Source of the DNA: Ctenosaura bakeri
Taxonomy: Eukaryota > Chordata > Lepidosauria > Squamata > Iguanidae
Length of the DNA: 64,000 bases
Direction of reading: 5' to 3'
NCBI GenBank assembly: GCA_948474755.1
Contig: CAOLHI010000022.1
Span: 558,001 to 622,000, forward strand
Positions 44,953 to 56,060 of the stretch are shown here, piece by piece (within the stretch, counting starts at the first letter, position 1; every line of letters starts with the position of its first letter). Below the pieces are notes generated by a model. The model was not told where the DNA came from. It made no database searches and saw only the letters and a program-made list of their open reading frames with translations. The position numbers and the translations under genes were made by a program.

Positions 44953-46870
44953 TTAAGGAGACATATAGGGAGGAGTTAGTGGATTAGGAAAAGTTCTTGA
45001 GTACAACAAGGGAGAAAAAAGTGGGGGAAGATTCCCCTTAGAGTGCAACTGGGTCATAGGTGGAGGGGATTGTATTAGGTGTTGCTGGTTGCCCCTACAG
45101 CTGTAAAGGTCGCAGGGTTGAAGCTTTGGATACTTTATGCCAGGGCTAAGAGAGCCTTTACTGATTGGGTTGTAAAATCCTCTGAAACTGAAGATCTCCA
45201 GACGAAAAGGGGGGGAGAAAATTCGGACTAGACTCTGCTGTGGCCAGACCAGGAGAAATTGGTCACTTAAAAACACAGTCAGATCCGCAACTGGTGAATG
45301 AAGAAATCTAAAATAGAAACCCCATTGCCTGACACACACCTGGAAGCTGTCAGGCTTACTTACGGTCAGACTTAGCAACTGGAGAGGAAGAAGGCGGGGG
45401 CTAGGCCCTGTTGCAGGTGTGACCTGGGACATACACACTGCCCACACACGGCCAGATCCCTGAATGTTGGAGACAATATTATAGGTTGTGGCAGGCATAG
45501 GAGGGGCAGGAAGCCTGGCCTGCCTGTTTTATCACTGACGGATGTTCTGTGGGGTTGGAAATATGGTATATGGTAATTGTTGGTAATGATGGTGATGATG
45601 AGAATGCTGGGCAGGAGAGGCTGGGAAAATGGAATTGGTTTCACCAACTGGTCAATCAGATCTTGAACACCCTGAATGTCAGTAATGGCTGAGTATGTTC
45701 TCATGGCCTAAGCTTAGGAGACTATCCCAATTGTTATGTAAAGTTTGAAATCCCTGAATCTCTACAGGGATGTTAAAAAACATCCCAATGTTGACTTTTT
45801 CTATAGTTATAGCAATGGTTTTATTGAAGTTATATGGAAAGGGGGGCCTGGTCCTCCATAAATGAGTTCTAGAAAAAAAACCAGCTTTTACAATGGTAAA
45901 TGGGCATATGGTTTGTCTTCTGGGATGAATTGGTGTGGCCACTAGGGTATCACCTTTCACCCAGGGCACCAACCAATGAAGATATGGGATAAACAGTTAG
46001 GCTGAGCAAGAAATGGAAAGAACTTATAATGAAAGCAATAGATATGATTCTGGCAACACATATCTGAAAGGTTGGGAAATCATCATGATCCCAAAAGAAA
46101 GGGGGAAAGTTTTTCATGTGAGGCAGATGCGTTGTTGGTTGTCAGCCCAGCATGAAATTGGTTGAACTGTCTTACTATTGTGTAAATGAATTTGATTGTG
46201 AAGAGGGAAAAACATTTAGAAGTATTCAATGTTAGAAAGTCATTCTTGTACTCTGCAGGCATGTGGACGATTATCTGGTTTCCCCAAGTAAGTATGGGTA
46301 AAAGACACTGTTTGTAGAATTGCTTTGTGCATAAATAATGGCCTTCCTAAACTGCTTTTCTGTACTCTGCATGTTAAATAGTTTTCAATCTGTAATGATT
46401 AGAGTAATAGAGGGAAAGGCTGCAGTATATGCTTTGATTGAAATCTCTCTGTGTTTGAAAGGAATACAATGGTACTCTGTGAGACAGTGTTAGGGAGGAT
46501 GGAATGTGCCTCGCAAAGCTTCCCTTACTTTGCAACATTAGTAAGATTAGGCAAAAGAATGGTGGAAAATTTGAACGAGTCAGTTTCTCTTTTTGGACAT
46601 GTGATGTATTTGTATTGGAGATGTATAAAATGCTCTGAATGTAAGGAGGTGGGGGATCTCAACCCCACCGTCACCCCGGGGGGTGCCGTGGAATGCACCT
46701 TAGTGAACTTGCTACAAATGGGTGAAAACCCTATTCACGGGTTTTGTATACCTGACTGCTGGAGGAATTCTAATACTGCTATGTAACTTTTGCTGCTATG
46801 TATCTTTTGTGTTATAAAGGCAATAGGGAAATGGGCATGTTTCAAATTGCAAGGAATTGAATTTGGCATG
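44953..46870. other. Provirus interior, unassigned with long antisense frames
   Basis: Minus-strand frames of 97, 110 and 181 codons (45679-45972, 45372-45704 and 44953-45498) overlap in tandem across about 1 kb. A plus-strand 111-codon frame with several cysteines lies at 46451-46786 just before the polypurine tract, where env would end. I recognise no immunosuppressive-domain, transmembrane or other family motif in any of them. Confidence 0.3.
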
Positions 46871-46880
46871 AAGGGGGGAA
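46870..46880 (+). promoter_or_regulatory. Polypurine tract
   Basis: GAAGGGGGGAA lies directly upstream of the 3' LTR start, the expected position and composition for the plus-strand primer. Confidence 0.85.
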
Positions 46881-47315
46881 TGAAGGAGTTAAATTCAGAC
46901 AAGTACTGCTTGAGTAGAAAAATAAGTGAGTTGGACAGCAGATGTCCCTACCTTATCTCAGTTTAAAAGTATGATTGGCCTTGTAACGCTATGCTTAGGT
47001 GCCTGGGAAGTAACAGGGAGTCAAGCATACTCTTTTGCCTCATCTTTGTGTCATTTGGTGACTGAGGCCTTTGTTCCCTTGTTTTGGGGGTGGTATTAAG
47101 CTCCAAATGTAATGGCTGACGTAGACTAGAAATGTGATTGATTGCTGACGTTGTTGACCAAAGGTATAAGAACTAAGTGTTTTAATCAATCGGGGCGGGC
47201 AGTTTTGGACATTGTATCTCCGCTGCTTGCCCTGCGCAGTAAATAAATGGTTTGGAAAATAAAGCTTTCTGTTTTGAAAGAACCTGAAGGTCTTCATCCT
47301 TTCCTCGCCACAACA
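46881..47315 (+). repeat. 3' LTR of the provirus
   Basis: This 435-bp LTR begins TGAAGGAGTTAAATTCAGAC and ends CTCGCCACAACA. It matches the 5' LTR apart from scattered single changes and one replaced block (about 47107-47149). The 3' flank resumes the palindromic MITE at the CAGT duplication. Confidence 0.9.
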
Positions 47316-47374
47316 CAGTCAGGGCAGTTGAAGTGGAATAATAGCACTAAAACAGTGTAGCGTGATAGAGACCT

Positions 47375-48127
47375 TAGTTGTATCTGGGAAGGCTCAGTCC
47401 TTTTCCTGCCCCTCTTGAACTGGGAGAGGCTCACTAGGACAAAATTAATTTCCTTTGTGGATGGGCTATATGCACATGGAAGAAATTGGGATTGATCTCA
47501 GTTAGACAGAAATGGAAAGACATCACGCCAGCTCTTAAAAGGGTTATAATCAGGTTGTTAAGAATGAATGCAATTATTAATTGACCGTCTCTCAAAATGA
47601 TTCAGACAGTGAAGCCAGCCCTGGAATTGGCACTTGTGTGACCAGAGAGGCAGACAAGATTGGGATTATCTTCTCATGAAAGCCTAAATTACTCTTGACA
47701 TCAAGAGGAAAAAATCAATCCTACTATATGAGTGGTTGACATGGGAACAAAATGTATATTCCTTTTTATTCAGCTTTAATCTTCCCCACAAGGTGCTCTT
47801 ATTGATCCAGAGCCTATCTGAAACTGTCAGTCACATTAGGTTACTGGGATGCCTTAGCGGATGAAGATTTATCTAATCCTAGGTTATGCATAGTTATAAT
47901 TGCCTGCAATGAAATAACCATCAGGCTGCTTATCAATTGTCAAAAACCACATAAGTCTGAATCTGATTCATCTGCCATCAAAGATAGTTCACTGAAATTT
48001 TTTCCAAGTTGTAGCCCTGTGCACTCTTACCTGGGAATAAGTACCACTGAACTCAATGGGATTTACTTTTCAGTAGGCATGCCAAGAGTTGCATTGTTTG
48101 CTTATCCATATATTGGTTCTTGTCTTT
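47375..48127. other. Unassigned non-coding stretch
   Basis: Nothing recognised. Confidence 0.4.
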
Positions 48128-48517
48128 GGCCATTTTGTGGTATTGCGGTCCTGCTGTGGGGACGGGATGGCAGTAGTTGTGCTTTCACACGTCGTCATCC
48201 TAGTCCCACTGCCATCCCACCCCCATCTGTCACGATCATGGGATATTTGCTTAACGGAATAAATCAAGTGATGCTCCCATCTCTTCCCAGCCATGTGGAA
48301 GGGCAGGAAGTACAATGGAGGTGCTTCCTTCCCCAGTGCAGCATGGGAGAGAGCCCAGCTGTGCTGCAGAAGGCAGATGTGTTTCACTCACACTCCCTGC
48401 CGTAGGGGGCCAGTTGGGTGCGGAGGGAAGTGTTCCTGTCACACTCCCTTCCCACCAAAGGCACTGCTGGGATCACGATGGGAGGACAACAGGATCAGGT
48501 AATGTGCTGAAATGGTC
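48128..48517. mobile_element. GGCC-type MITE, long form, decayed
   Basis: The left end is GGCCATTTTGTGG and the right end is GTGCTGAAATGGTC. The body reads in the opposite direction to 10480-10877 for the aggagg/cagcatggg block (GAAGGGCAGGAAGTACAATG, CAGTGCAGCATGGGAGAGAG). Frames on both strands (48019-48405 plus, 48070-48387 minus) are incidental. Confidence 0.6.
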
Positions 48518-49886
48518 TTTGTTTCACCTCTGAAAAATTCTGGTTTGCCACAGATTTCTTTTTGGCCCTTAAGCAAAAGCTGACTAGTCATAGCCTTTCC
48601 CTAAAAGGAGAAAGTTTGAAAGGAGAAAATAAATTCTTATTTTGAGAACTGAAGGAATGACTGGGGGCATGGAAGTAGTTGTTCAAAGAGGGAAGGAGCC
48701 TCAAGAACAGAAGTATACACATACAGTCTGGAATTAGGAGACTATTTTTCTAATCATGTAGGGCACATTGTTTATGAGTAATGTTCACTGGCTGTCACCA
48801 TCATGATTTTCAAAGAAAGCTGGTGTATTGCTATATTGCTATGAGCTTCCTATCTGATTATGGCTAATTAGTTTTTTATCAAAAGTGCTTAGAATGGAGG
48901 TCATTCTGAGTAGCTGTTCTGTCATATGCTTTTTTTAAAAAGGGGGAGAAACAACTGTTGTTTTCTTGTGGATTGCTTTGTCCCAGCAGTCTTATCAGCA
49001 ATCCTAAATGCAATCTGATATTTTCACAGCATTTGGAAGAGCTGAATTTAAATGTCTTCATCCTCTTAACTACTCCTGGATTTGTGGTTAAACTATGTAG
49101 GCTACAGTTAAAGTCTTAGATTATGAGCCTCTTCATAGAAAACTATTAAAACAATAGACATACCTAAGGCCACCCAGTGAGTTTGGAACTAAGCTAAGAT
49201 TTCAACCAGGGATTTGAAAGACCCACACGGCGGCAGCCCCATGTCTGGTGCACAGCTTTGATTCAGCAAGAACTATTTGCAACTGTTAGTGAATTATATT
49301 TTCCATCATCAAAAATAAAAACTGAGAGTTTTTTATTATTTTTAACATCAGAAGAAGATGCATTGTTTGAAGCAGAGCTCAGGAATGTTATTGTTTTGAA
49401 ACAGAGAATCACAGGCGGGCATATTTTGTGCAGTAGAAAAATGAAACTGCAGTAGTAAAGGAGTTTTTGTGCAGTTGGACTTATGCACTTTAATAAGGAA
49501 TGAGGTTATTTCTTAAAACAAATAGATGAGAGATAAATAAACAGGCTGGCATTCTGTTGGCATTTTAGGCACATGTAAGTTGCCTTATGCATGTAATTGT
49601 AATCTTTTGGCCATAGTATAACACCTGTATGTAGTTCACAGTTGCATAAGCAGAGATCCACAAATATAACTTCTGCACATGCAGTTACACTTTCTTGAAT
49701 GCTGCATAACTACTCAAGAGGGCCTTCAAAGTACCACATGATTCACTGGGATTGCGGAAACTGCCATTGCTTATTCCCCATTGCACAATGCCACAATGAG
49801 CAAGCACATTCACAGATAAAACAACAGTGCTGGAATTTTGGAGCAGGATGGTAGGGCTACCCCTGGACTACACAAATGTAGATATT
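48518..49886. other. Unassigned non-coding stretch
   Basis: AT-rich, nothing recognised. Confidence 0.4.
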
Positions 49887-50373
49887 GGCCCTTTCCGCAT
49901 GTGGAGGAAGAAACGGGGAAAACGTGCTAAAACAGAGCTTACTGGCAGCCGGGTAAGTCCATCGCCATGCGGAGCAGCACGAGCTCGCTGCTCTGCAGTC
50001 CTCCGGCATCCAAAATGGTAGCTTCGGCATCCAAAATGGCGGCTTCCGGCTGATGGAGGCTCTCCACCAACTGGAGAAGCTCACCAGCAGGAAGCCCGCC
50101 CCCAGCAGATCTGCAGGCATGCACTAGTGCATGCCTGCAAATCTGCACCAGAGCGCGGTGACGAAGCTGCACGGGGCTGCGCGCTCCATGCTTTTTTAAA
50201 ACCTCTGAAAAGAGGTTTTTAAAAAACACACCGCACCACCAGTTCCGGTCGCTTCGGAACAGATTGAGGTGCGGAACTACGAAAAGAAGTCCGCCCCAAT
50301 CCACTCCACGGTGCAGACGACCTCCGTTGGAGGTCGCTCTGCACCATTTTAATACCCTGTTGCAGAAAGGGCC
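49887..50373. mobile_element. GGCCCTTTCCGC-ended MITE, 487-bp subfamily
   Basis: The ends are GGCCCTTTCCGCATG and TTGCAGAAAGGGCC. Internal hairpins are GCAGGCATGCACTAGTGCAT (50121-50140, self-inverse) and AAAACCTCTGAAAAGAGGTT then TTT (about 50198-50220). Other features are two copies of CGGCATCCAAAATGG, GC-rich composition and CpG richness. The same subfamily occurs inverted at 56508-56993. The 121-codon and 87-codon minus frames are chance. Confidence 0.75.
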
Positions 50374-51019
50374 CTACACTGCATAAGCATGAGGTAGGGT
50401 CTGAGCTGTGGGAAATTAAAATGACTATTACATTTTAGTCTTCATAGCTTTATAGTAATAGACTTTTGTTATGACCAATTACCTGATTGCCGCATCTGTA
50501 ATTAAAAAGGATGCAGGCATAAAAATACATCCAATTTCTTTGATCCCGTGACATTGCTGCAAATATTTTCAACTGCATCCAGCACTCCTTTTGCACCACA
50601 GCTACAGGATTCACTGACATCTGCTGTTCCACACTAGATTTTGGAATGACTTCCACCATTATATATTCTGATTCGGTTTGCAGTGCTCTCACACCTCCAG
50701 GACTGTGCTAATGCATCTTCAGCCAATGTCTTGGTAAGGCTTATTATCTCTAATATACCATATAGAACTCATAATCAGAGGAGAGGGTTCTCAGCTCCTC
50801 AGTTACACAGGAAATCTCTGTTCTAAGTATCTGAAAGGAAAATAGTCCTTTTCTTTCTTTCTCCTCCTATTTTTCCTTTCCCAATTTACCAGTTCCCACT
50901 TTTTCCAGCTTTTCCAAACTCAAAAAAGGGATAAGAAGCATTCACAGGTTTATGGATCTGGTACTAGGACACGGTCTGATCCATCTGTTTTTGTTTTCCA
51001 GTCTGGCACCATATATTAT
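50374..51019. other. Unassigned non-coding stretch
   Basis: Nothing recognised. Confidence 0.4.
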
Positions 51020-51330
51020 TTGGGATAGCTGTGCACAGCCTAGCCATGGTGCAGGCTTGTGCCCTCAAAGCAAGAGAAAGCAGGGCTTTTCCAGCTGTAG
51101 AACATCAGACCGCTGGAATGACCTTCCTATACATGTTACTGACACTAGTGATTCCTATGAACACCCTACAAACACTAGAGCCAGAGAATGCTTCTGGAAG
51201 GGCAGGGCTACAGTGTGGCCAGATTGTGCATGGCTACACAAAAATAACACACAGTACTGGGCAGATTACATTTCCTTGGTACCAGTTCTCTGGCTTCTTG
51301 TACAGTTGGAGGAATAGCGTAGAATAACCC
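51020..51330 (+). repeat. L2/CR1-like LINE fragment
   Basis: It carries AAAGCAGGGCTTTTCCAGCT, then AGACCGCTGGAATGACCTTC, resembling the conserved pre-3'UTR block of reptile L2/CR1-like LINEs. The two overlapping plus frames (50952-51317 and 51031-51327) are remnants or chance. Confidence 0.4.
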
Positions 51331-52586
51331 TGCATAGCTACTGGCTAAGGGATTCTACATTGGCCATGCTGACTGAGGGTATTCTCATCTCAAAAGTAAT
51401 TTTCCCAGGCTTTGATTTGGAGCTATGAAAAATGTTCTGTAACTGGCAATGAGGGTGACACCTTGCATCGCCTTCCTTCCTCTGAAACTGCTTGCTTCTA
51501 GCCCAATACAGAATATTCATTTTGACAACATAACGTCACTATTCTCTCCACCTGGAAAATGATGGTGGGAGGAAACTTTCACTTCAATTTTAATTAGTGA
51601 AAAAAATCTGTGTCAAAATTGATAAGGCATAGAGTAACTATAATAGCCAGCTTGTCATGTGTACTCACACTAGAGTTGCCGGGTTTTCAAAACAGCAATA
51701 AGGAACAGTCAAAATTAATGACAAGAAGGGTTGGCAATAGGAAGTGATGATAATAGAACAGATTGGTCTTTCTGGTGCCACAGGACTATTGTTTTAAACT
51801 GCCAGCCCATATACTGAGTTCTTCCTTCCCTGACATGGGTATTACCAATTAGGATGAAGATGCATGTCAAGCTACAAAGTAGGTTATCAGATATTAATAG
51901 ATACATTTGTCCTCCTTTATGAACCTTGCCTAGCAATTGACAAATCAGTGATTGGCCAGCCTAGAGAAAAACTAATCTGGAAACATTGCGATCATATTGC
52001 ACCCAGTACAAGATGAATTGGAAGGCCTGTGATGTCATAGACTTCTGTTAAGAATTATTGTTTAATTTATTGGTTGTATAGGGAGCTATTGGGACAGGAG
52101 AGAGAATAGAGTGTTGAGATGAATACTGATTGGTGGAATGTTTGAGGAGATTTGCATAAGGCTGGAGAATGATGATAGTTAAGTTGATGGTAGTTAGCTG
52201 ATGTTAAAGTTTAGTTACACAGTTGGGATTAAAGAGAAGTATGGATGTCTATGTGAGAGACTATGGAAGATTTATTATTAGAATCAGACAGGTTTAGAAA
52301 GCAATGAGTGGTTTTTAAGAGTCTGAGTTAGCTAGAGAGGAATGTGAGTGTGTGTATGTGGTGTTTTACATGCAATACACTTTTCACACACTTTTGACCT
52401 CTGAGAACTGCTATCAATATGAAAGGTTGGATTCAGGCAAGGTGTATGTGGCTGCAGCATTGAATATAGAAGGGTGGTGTTCACTCAGTATAGAAGTTGC
52501 ATAAATCCTCATAGGAACCTTGAGGGTATTGAGACAGTCTCCACAGTTAGTGTCACATGAAGGGAGCAGGAGGAAGTCCTTACATT
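51331..52586. other. Unassigned non-coding stretch
   Basis: Nothing recognised. Confidence 0.4.
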
Positions 52587-52958
52587 GGCCCTTTTCGCAT
52601 GGCATTTTCCATGTGAAAGGGAGCCTGGAGCATCGCGTGATTGTGAGGAGCGATCTGCATGACACACTCACAATCACGCGATGCTCAAGGGGCCAGCAGG
52701 CGCCGATCGCACACCTTTTCATTTTCGGCTAGAAGCCGAAAATGGTGTGTGATCACGCATTGCTCCTGGGCCCTGCGCACACTTACCAGGTGTGCAGAGC
52801 CTCCAGAGCCACACTAGTCACACTTCCTGCCCTAGCGCAGCCTGGGAAACTCGCAGGCAGCTCGTGCAGAGCCAAAAGGACCCCGGAGGCAAGAGCCTCT
52901 TGCTAGAGGCTGCTCATGTGACCCCAGCACCAGAAGAAGGTAAGGTGCAGAAAGGGCC
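52587..52958. mobile_element. GGCCCTTTTCGC-ended MITE, hairpin subfamily
   Basis: A 372-bp element with ends GGCCCTTTTCGCATG and GGTGCAGAAAGGGCC and a 3-bp duplication ATT (52584-52586 and 52959-52961). It has two strong internal stem-loops. In the first, GAGCATCGCGTGATTGTGAG (52629-52648) pairs with CTCACAATCACGCGATGCTC (52666-52685). In the second, TTTTCATTTTCGGCTAGAAG pairs with the following CCGAAAATGG. It is related to 3325-3752. Confidence 0.85.
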
Positions 52959-53300
52959 ATTGTGGCAGAAATGGGGATCATTCACTCTTGGTAATTGTTG
53001 TAAGTACTGTGGAAATCTTCACATTTGGTAGGTTAAGGAATGAAAACTGCACATTTAGCCACAGTAGTGGGATTTCCTGAGAGGAACCCCCATAGTTGCA
53101 GGCAAGAGAGTACTTTCTAGAGAAGGAATCTTCACATTGGTGGGATAAAGCTTGGAAAAACCCACAAGGCACATCTCAAGTCTTGCAAGAGGAGGTTCTC
53201 TTGTCAAAGTTCCAGGCTCCTGTGAGGTCTCAGATCCTGCAGGAAAACCCAAACCCCTGGAAATACCGTGATGGAAGATCAGAAACCACTGTGAGGGGAG
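52959..53300. other. Unassigned non-coding stretch
   Basis: A 176-codon minus frame (53055-53585) covers this and the next segment. It has a hydrophobic N-terminal part but no domain I know. Confidence 0.3.
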
Positions 53301-53342
53301 GAATTTTACTTCTATCTTGATGAGCACACTAGTCAACCTGGA

Positions 53343-53890
53343 GTGGGAAGAATGGGCACCAGTTTCATGCCCAGCCTTGGAGACTATGGCAGCAAGGAGG
53401 AGGATTCTGATTCTGAGGCAGAGGCTTCCCCAGAGGCTGAAGTGTCTCCAGAAGCTGGTCCAGGGGGAGATAATACACAACAACAAGGGCCTGAGCCAGG
53501 GGAACAAATAGAGGAAGACATAGCTGATGCAGCTACCTTGCAGCAGAGATGCTGTGAAAGTGGGGGCTTGTGTCACTTGGCCCATTTAAATAGTAAGCGA
53601 GCCCTGATGAGGGAACACCTGTGGTGACAGCAAGCATAGATAAAAGAGGGTTCCAGCTGGCCTTTATTCCTAGGGTCAGCAACTGGTCTTGTTGGCCCTG
53701 AAACTCTGCATTGTGCTCTTGGATCTGGGTGTCTTGGAACTCTGCCTGTTTGAACTATGGTTTGGATTTGCACCTTTGGATTTGTTTGCTCTAGGCTGCC
53801 TTCCTGTTTGGATATTATTTGACTCTCACTTTGTGAGTAGGAGCTGTACTGCTTGTGAATTACTGCCTGCTCTGCTGTAGACACAACAAC
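53343..53890 (+). repeat. Possible LTR-retrotransposon fragment with acidic frame
   Basis: A 94-codon frame (53343-53627) is rich in Glu, Asp, Ser and Pro (about residues 15-60) and is followed directly by a region with an AGATAAAAGAGGG promoter-like box (53638-53650) and repeated TTTGGA/CTTGGA units (53720-53800). This arrangement recalls the junction between the 3' end of an LTR retrotransposon polyprotein and its LTR in reptiles. I cannot name the family, and an unrelated host exon is not excluded. Confidence 0.3.
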
Positions 53891-54390
53891 CAGCTACACT
53901 TACTCCCTGCATTTGGCATATAATGTGAGAGCTGCATATTTGCCCTGTACCCCCAAACACAGGACTTTTGGTGTTCCTTTTAATGCTCTTACAGGATCAG
54001 CTTTCTGCTCCTTAAATAAGGAACATCTGTTATTAAGGTGCCAGAGTGAAAACTAGATAGGGCTCCTATACCTTTAATGGTATATAAAAGAGGGAATTTC
54101 AGCTGGTGTTGCCTGTCACACAACCAGGTAACAAGCAACACCTGCTGCAATGTCCTCTTCTACACAACCATTCAAGGGAGAGAGTACTTCATTCTGGCAA
54201 CCCTGTATGCAATAAGGGACACCTGAAAACCCTAACATACACATATGTGTATGCACATGTGCCACACAGTAGGTATTTGCTAATGTTTCCATGTTTGGTT
54301 TTAGCTGAAATAGTTCAGATGGGATTTTAATGCTATTATAGTGTGTGTGTGTGTGGTTTGCCAGGTAATGCCAGCTGTAATAAAAATTAT
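53891..54390. repeat. Dispersed repeat (gccagagtgaaaac...ttcattctggc)
   Basis: Segment 54030-54210 begins GTGCCAGAGTGAAAACTAGA and ends TACTTCATTCTGGCAACCCT, an imperfect inverted repeat, with CCTGTCACACAACCAGGTAA in the middle. A related fragment lies at 32676-32845. A (GT)n run follows at 54340-54353. Confidence 0.4.
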
Positions 54391-54605
54391 AGAGCCAGCA
54401 TGATGTAGTAGTTTGAGCATTGGAGTATGACTCGGAGATTAAGGTTTGAATCCTTGTTCAGCAATGGAAATCCATTGGGAGACCTTGGACTCTCTCAGCC
54501 CCAGAAGGAGGCAAAAGCAAACCTCCTCTGAACAAATCATACCAAATGATAGGTTTGCATTAGAATCACCATAAGTCAGAAACATCTTGAAAGCAAACAA
54601 CAACA
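54391..54605 (+). mobile_element. Sauria-type SINE, near full length
   Basis: It begins AGAGCCAGCATGATGTAGTA, has a B-box-like AAGGTTTGAATCCTTG (54440-54455), a CCTCTGAACAAATCATACC body and a tail ending AAGTCAGAAACATCTTGAAA then GCAAACAACAACAG. More diverged than 30676-30911. Confidence 0.85.
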
Positions 54606-55060
54606 GCATATACACGGACATAACATGAAAAGGCAGGAATTTAATTCCTCCAAAGCCAGGTGGGCATTTCAGTTCATACTTTTACTATTCAACTGCATAT
54701 AAGAGTTAATCCCCAAAATGTACACTGCAATAAACAGGGGAGTCTCTATTGCCATTTGCAGTAGCCTGGGAGCTACTTGCACCTAACACAAGTTGCTACA
54801 CACTTATATGTTATCTTCCTCTGAGGCTCCTGCTTTAAGCACTGTGGATGAGTTAGAGATGATCCTGTGCCCTCTGGTGGCTAACTGCAAATCTAGAAAA
54901 CCAATAACTTTTTTAAACCTCAGCATTAAGTATGACAGATCAAATGTGGATCTTTGTTTGTATTCTGTTCTGTACTGCTCACTATATATAGCATGCTTGT
55001 TCATAAGGGCAAGCTGTTAAACACCTGTCTAACTAACTTGCTCAGGGATGTTTCTGCTGA
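54606..55060. other. Unassigned non-coding stretch
   Basis: Nothing recognised. Confidence 0.4.
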
Positions 55061-55283
55061 GATCCATTCACACTACGGAATTATAGTGCCATTATTCCAC
55101 TTTAGCTGCCATGGCTGAATCCTGTGGAATCCAGGAGTTTGTAGTTTGCTCAAAGGCCCCAGAGGAGCTCTCTGGCTGGAAATTCTAAATGCCACTCCCT
55201 AAACTGGAAATCCCAGGATTTCATGGAATGGAGCCAAAGCAGTTAAAGTGGAATCATAGTGCTATAATTCTGTAGTGAGGTCC
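55061..55283. mobile_element. Diverged relative of the GGCC palindromic MITE
   Basis: Inverted halves share ATTATAGTGCCATTATTCCA and TGGAATCATAGTGCTATAAT. Extra sequence (TTAGCTGCCATGGCTGAATC and the inverse) lengthens the arms compared with the 180-bp type. Ends are degenerate (GATCCATTCACACTAC). It looks like an older subfamily. Confidence 0.65.
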
Positions 55284-55985
55284 CTTCCTCCGTACTTAAC
55301 AAGCTCCAAGTATGACTGATTGGGATGGACTTGCATGTGTTGTGAAGTTTGGGACCTGTTTATTATTTCTGTCTTTAAGTCATATATCAGGTATACATTT
55401 CCCAAAAGCAGCAGCCTCCCTAATAGTCATCTTAAACTTTTAAAATGTTGATGGCTGTCTGAAGTAACAGTCCTTGCATCCACTGAACTCAAACTAAGTC
55501 TCATTAAGACAAAGATTGGAAAATTTGAGGGGTTTGGACAGTGGCGGAGCTTGGAGTGTGTGGAGGGAGGGCAGACGGAGGGGTAGACAGAGGGGCAGAG
55601 GCGTGGCTATGGTGCATGGTGGCGTAACTACGATGTGTGGAGGCAGGGCTATGACACATGGGGGTGTAGCTATGGTGCATGGGTGAGGGCAAGCAAGGAG
55701 CTGCAGCAACCCAAAAATAGCTGCCAGGGGCATACCTCCCCCATCGCTCCCCCCCCATCCCCACGTGACTGGTTTTGGACTGCCACTTCCAGAATCTCCC
55801 AGAGAGCAGTGCCACTGGCTGGAGATTCTGGGAGTTAAGAGTCAAAATACTTTTCCCAGCTTTGTATAAATACTTCTGAATAGTTACATAAGGGGCTACA
55901 CTGCTCAACTGATCATTTTTTTCTTAATCCAACTACTTCAGTTGGTGTTTAGTTATGAAAGTGATACTGATGTTCTTTTTAAAGT
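55284..55985. other. Unassigned, with a short GTGG/GGAGG-rich tract
   Basis: Region 55540-55700 has degenerate 20-25-bp units around GGTGCATGG and GGGCTATG, giving the antisense frames at 55494-55908 their repetitive Pro/Thr/His composition. One small interspersed fragment (55775-55850) is an inverted repeat. No gene. Confidence 0.4.
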
Positions 55986-56060
55986 TGTAAGCCACTTTGA
56001 GTCCTTTCAAGAAACAAAGCAGGATATAAAGATAATAATATAACAACGATGATGATGATC
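55986..56060 (+). repeat. L2/CR1-like LINE 3' end
   Basis: GTTGTAAGCCACTTTGAGTC ... AAGCAGGATATAAAGATAAT followed by a (GAT)n-like tail. Confidence 0.5.

Larger units (their letters stand above)
40285..47315 (+). mobile_element. Endogenous retrovirus-like provirus, two LTRs
   Basis: A 7,031-bp element with LTRs at both ends (TGAAGG...CACAACA), a 4-bp target duplication CAGT (40281-40284 and 47316-47319), a primer binding site matching tRNA-Gly at 40719, and a polypurine tract at 46870-46880. A 4-bp duplication is usual for gammaretrovirus-like integrases. The interior shows no recognisable gag, pol or env frame: I see no YXDD, DTGA or Cys-His box. It is either heavily decayed or a non-autonomous derivative. 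A 5S rRNA copy lies inside it. Confidence 0.85.
40130..47374. mobile_element. Palindromic GGCC MITE split by a provirus
   Basis: The left part (40130-40284, from GGCCTTACCAAACTG to ACCCCAGAATTTGCAGT) and right part (47316-47374, from CAGTCAGGGCAGTTGAAGTG to GTAGCGTGATAGAGACC) are the two arms of a 180-200-bp family member. They are separated by the LTR element at 40285-47315. Confidence 0.8.

Noticed and set aside
55494..55908. Repetitive Thr/His/Pro protein on the minus strand
   Set aside because: The pattern comes from degenerate short DNA repeats; two overlapping phases give similarly repetitive peptides.
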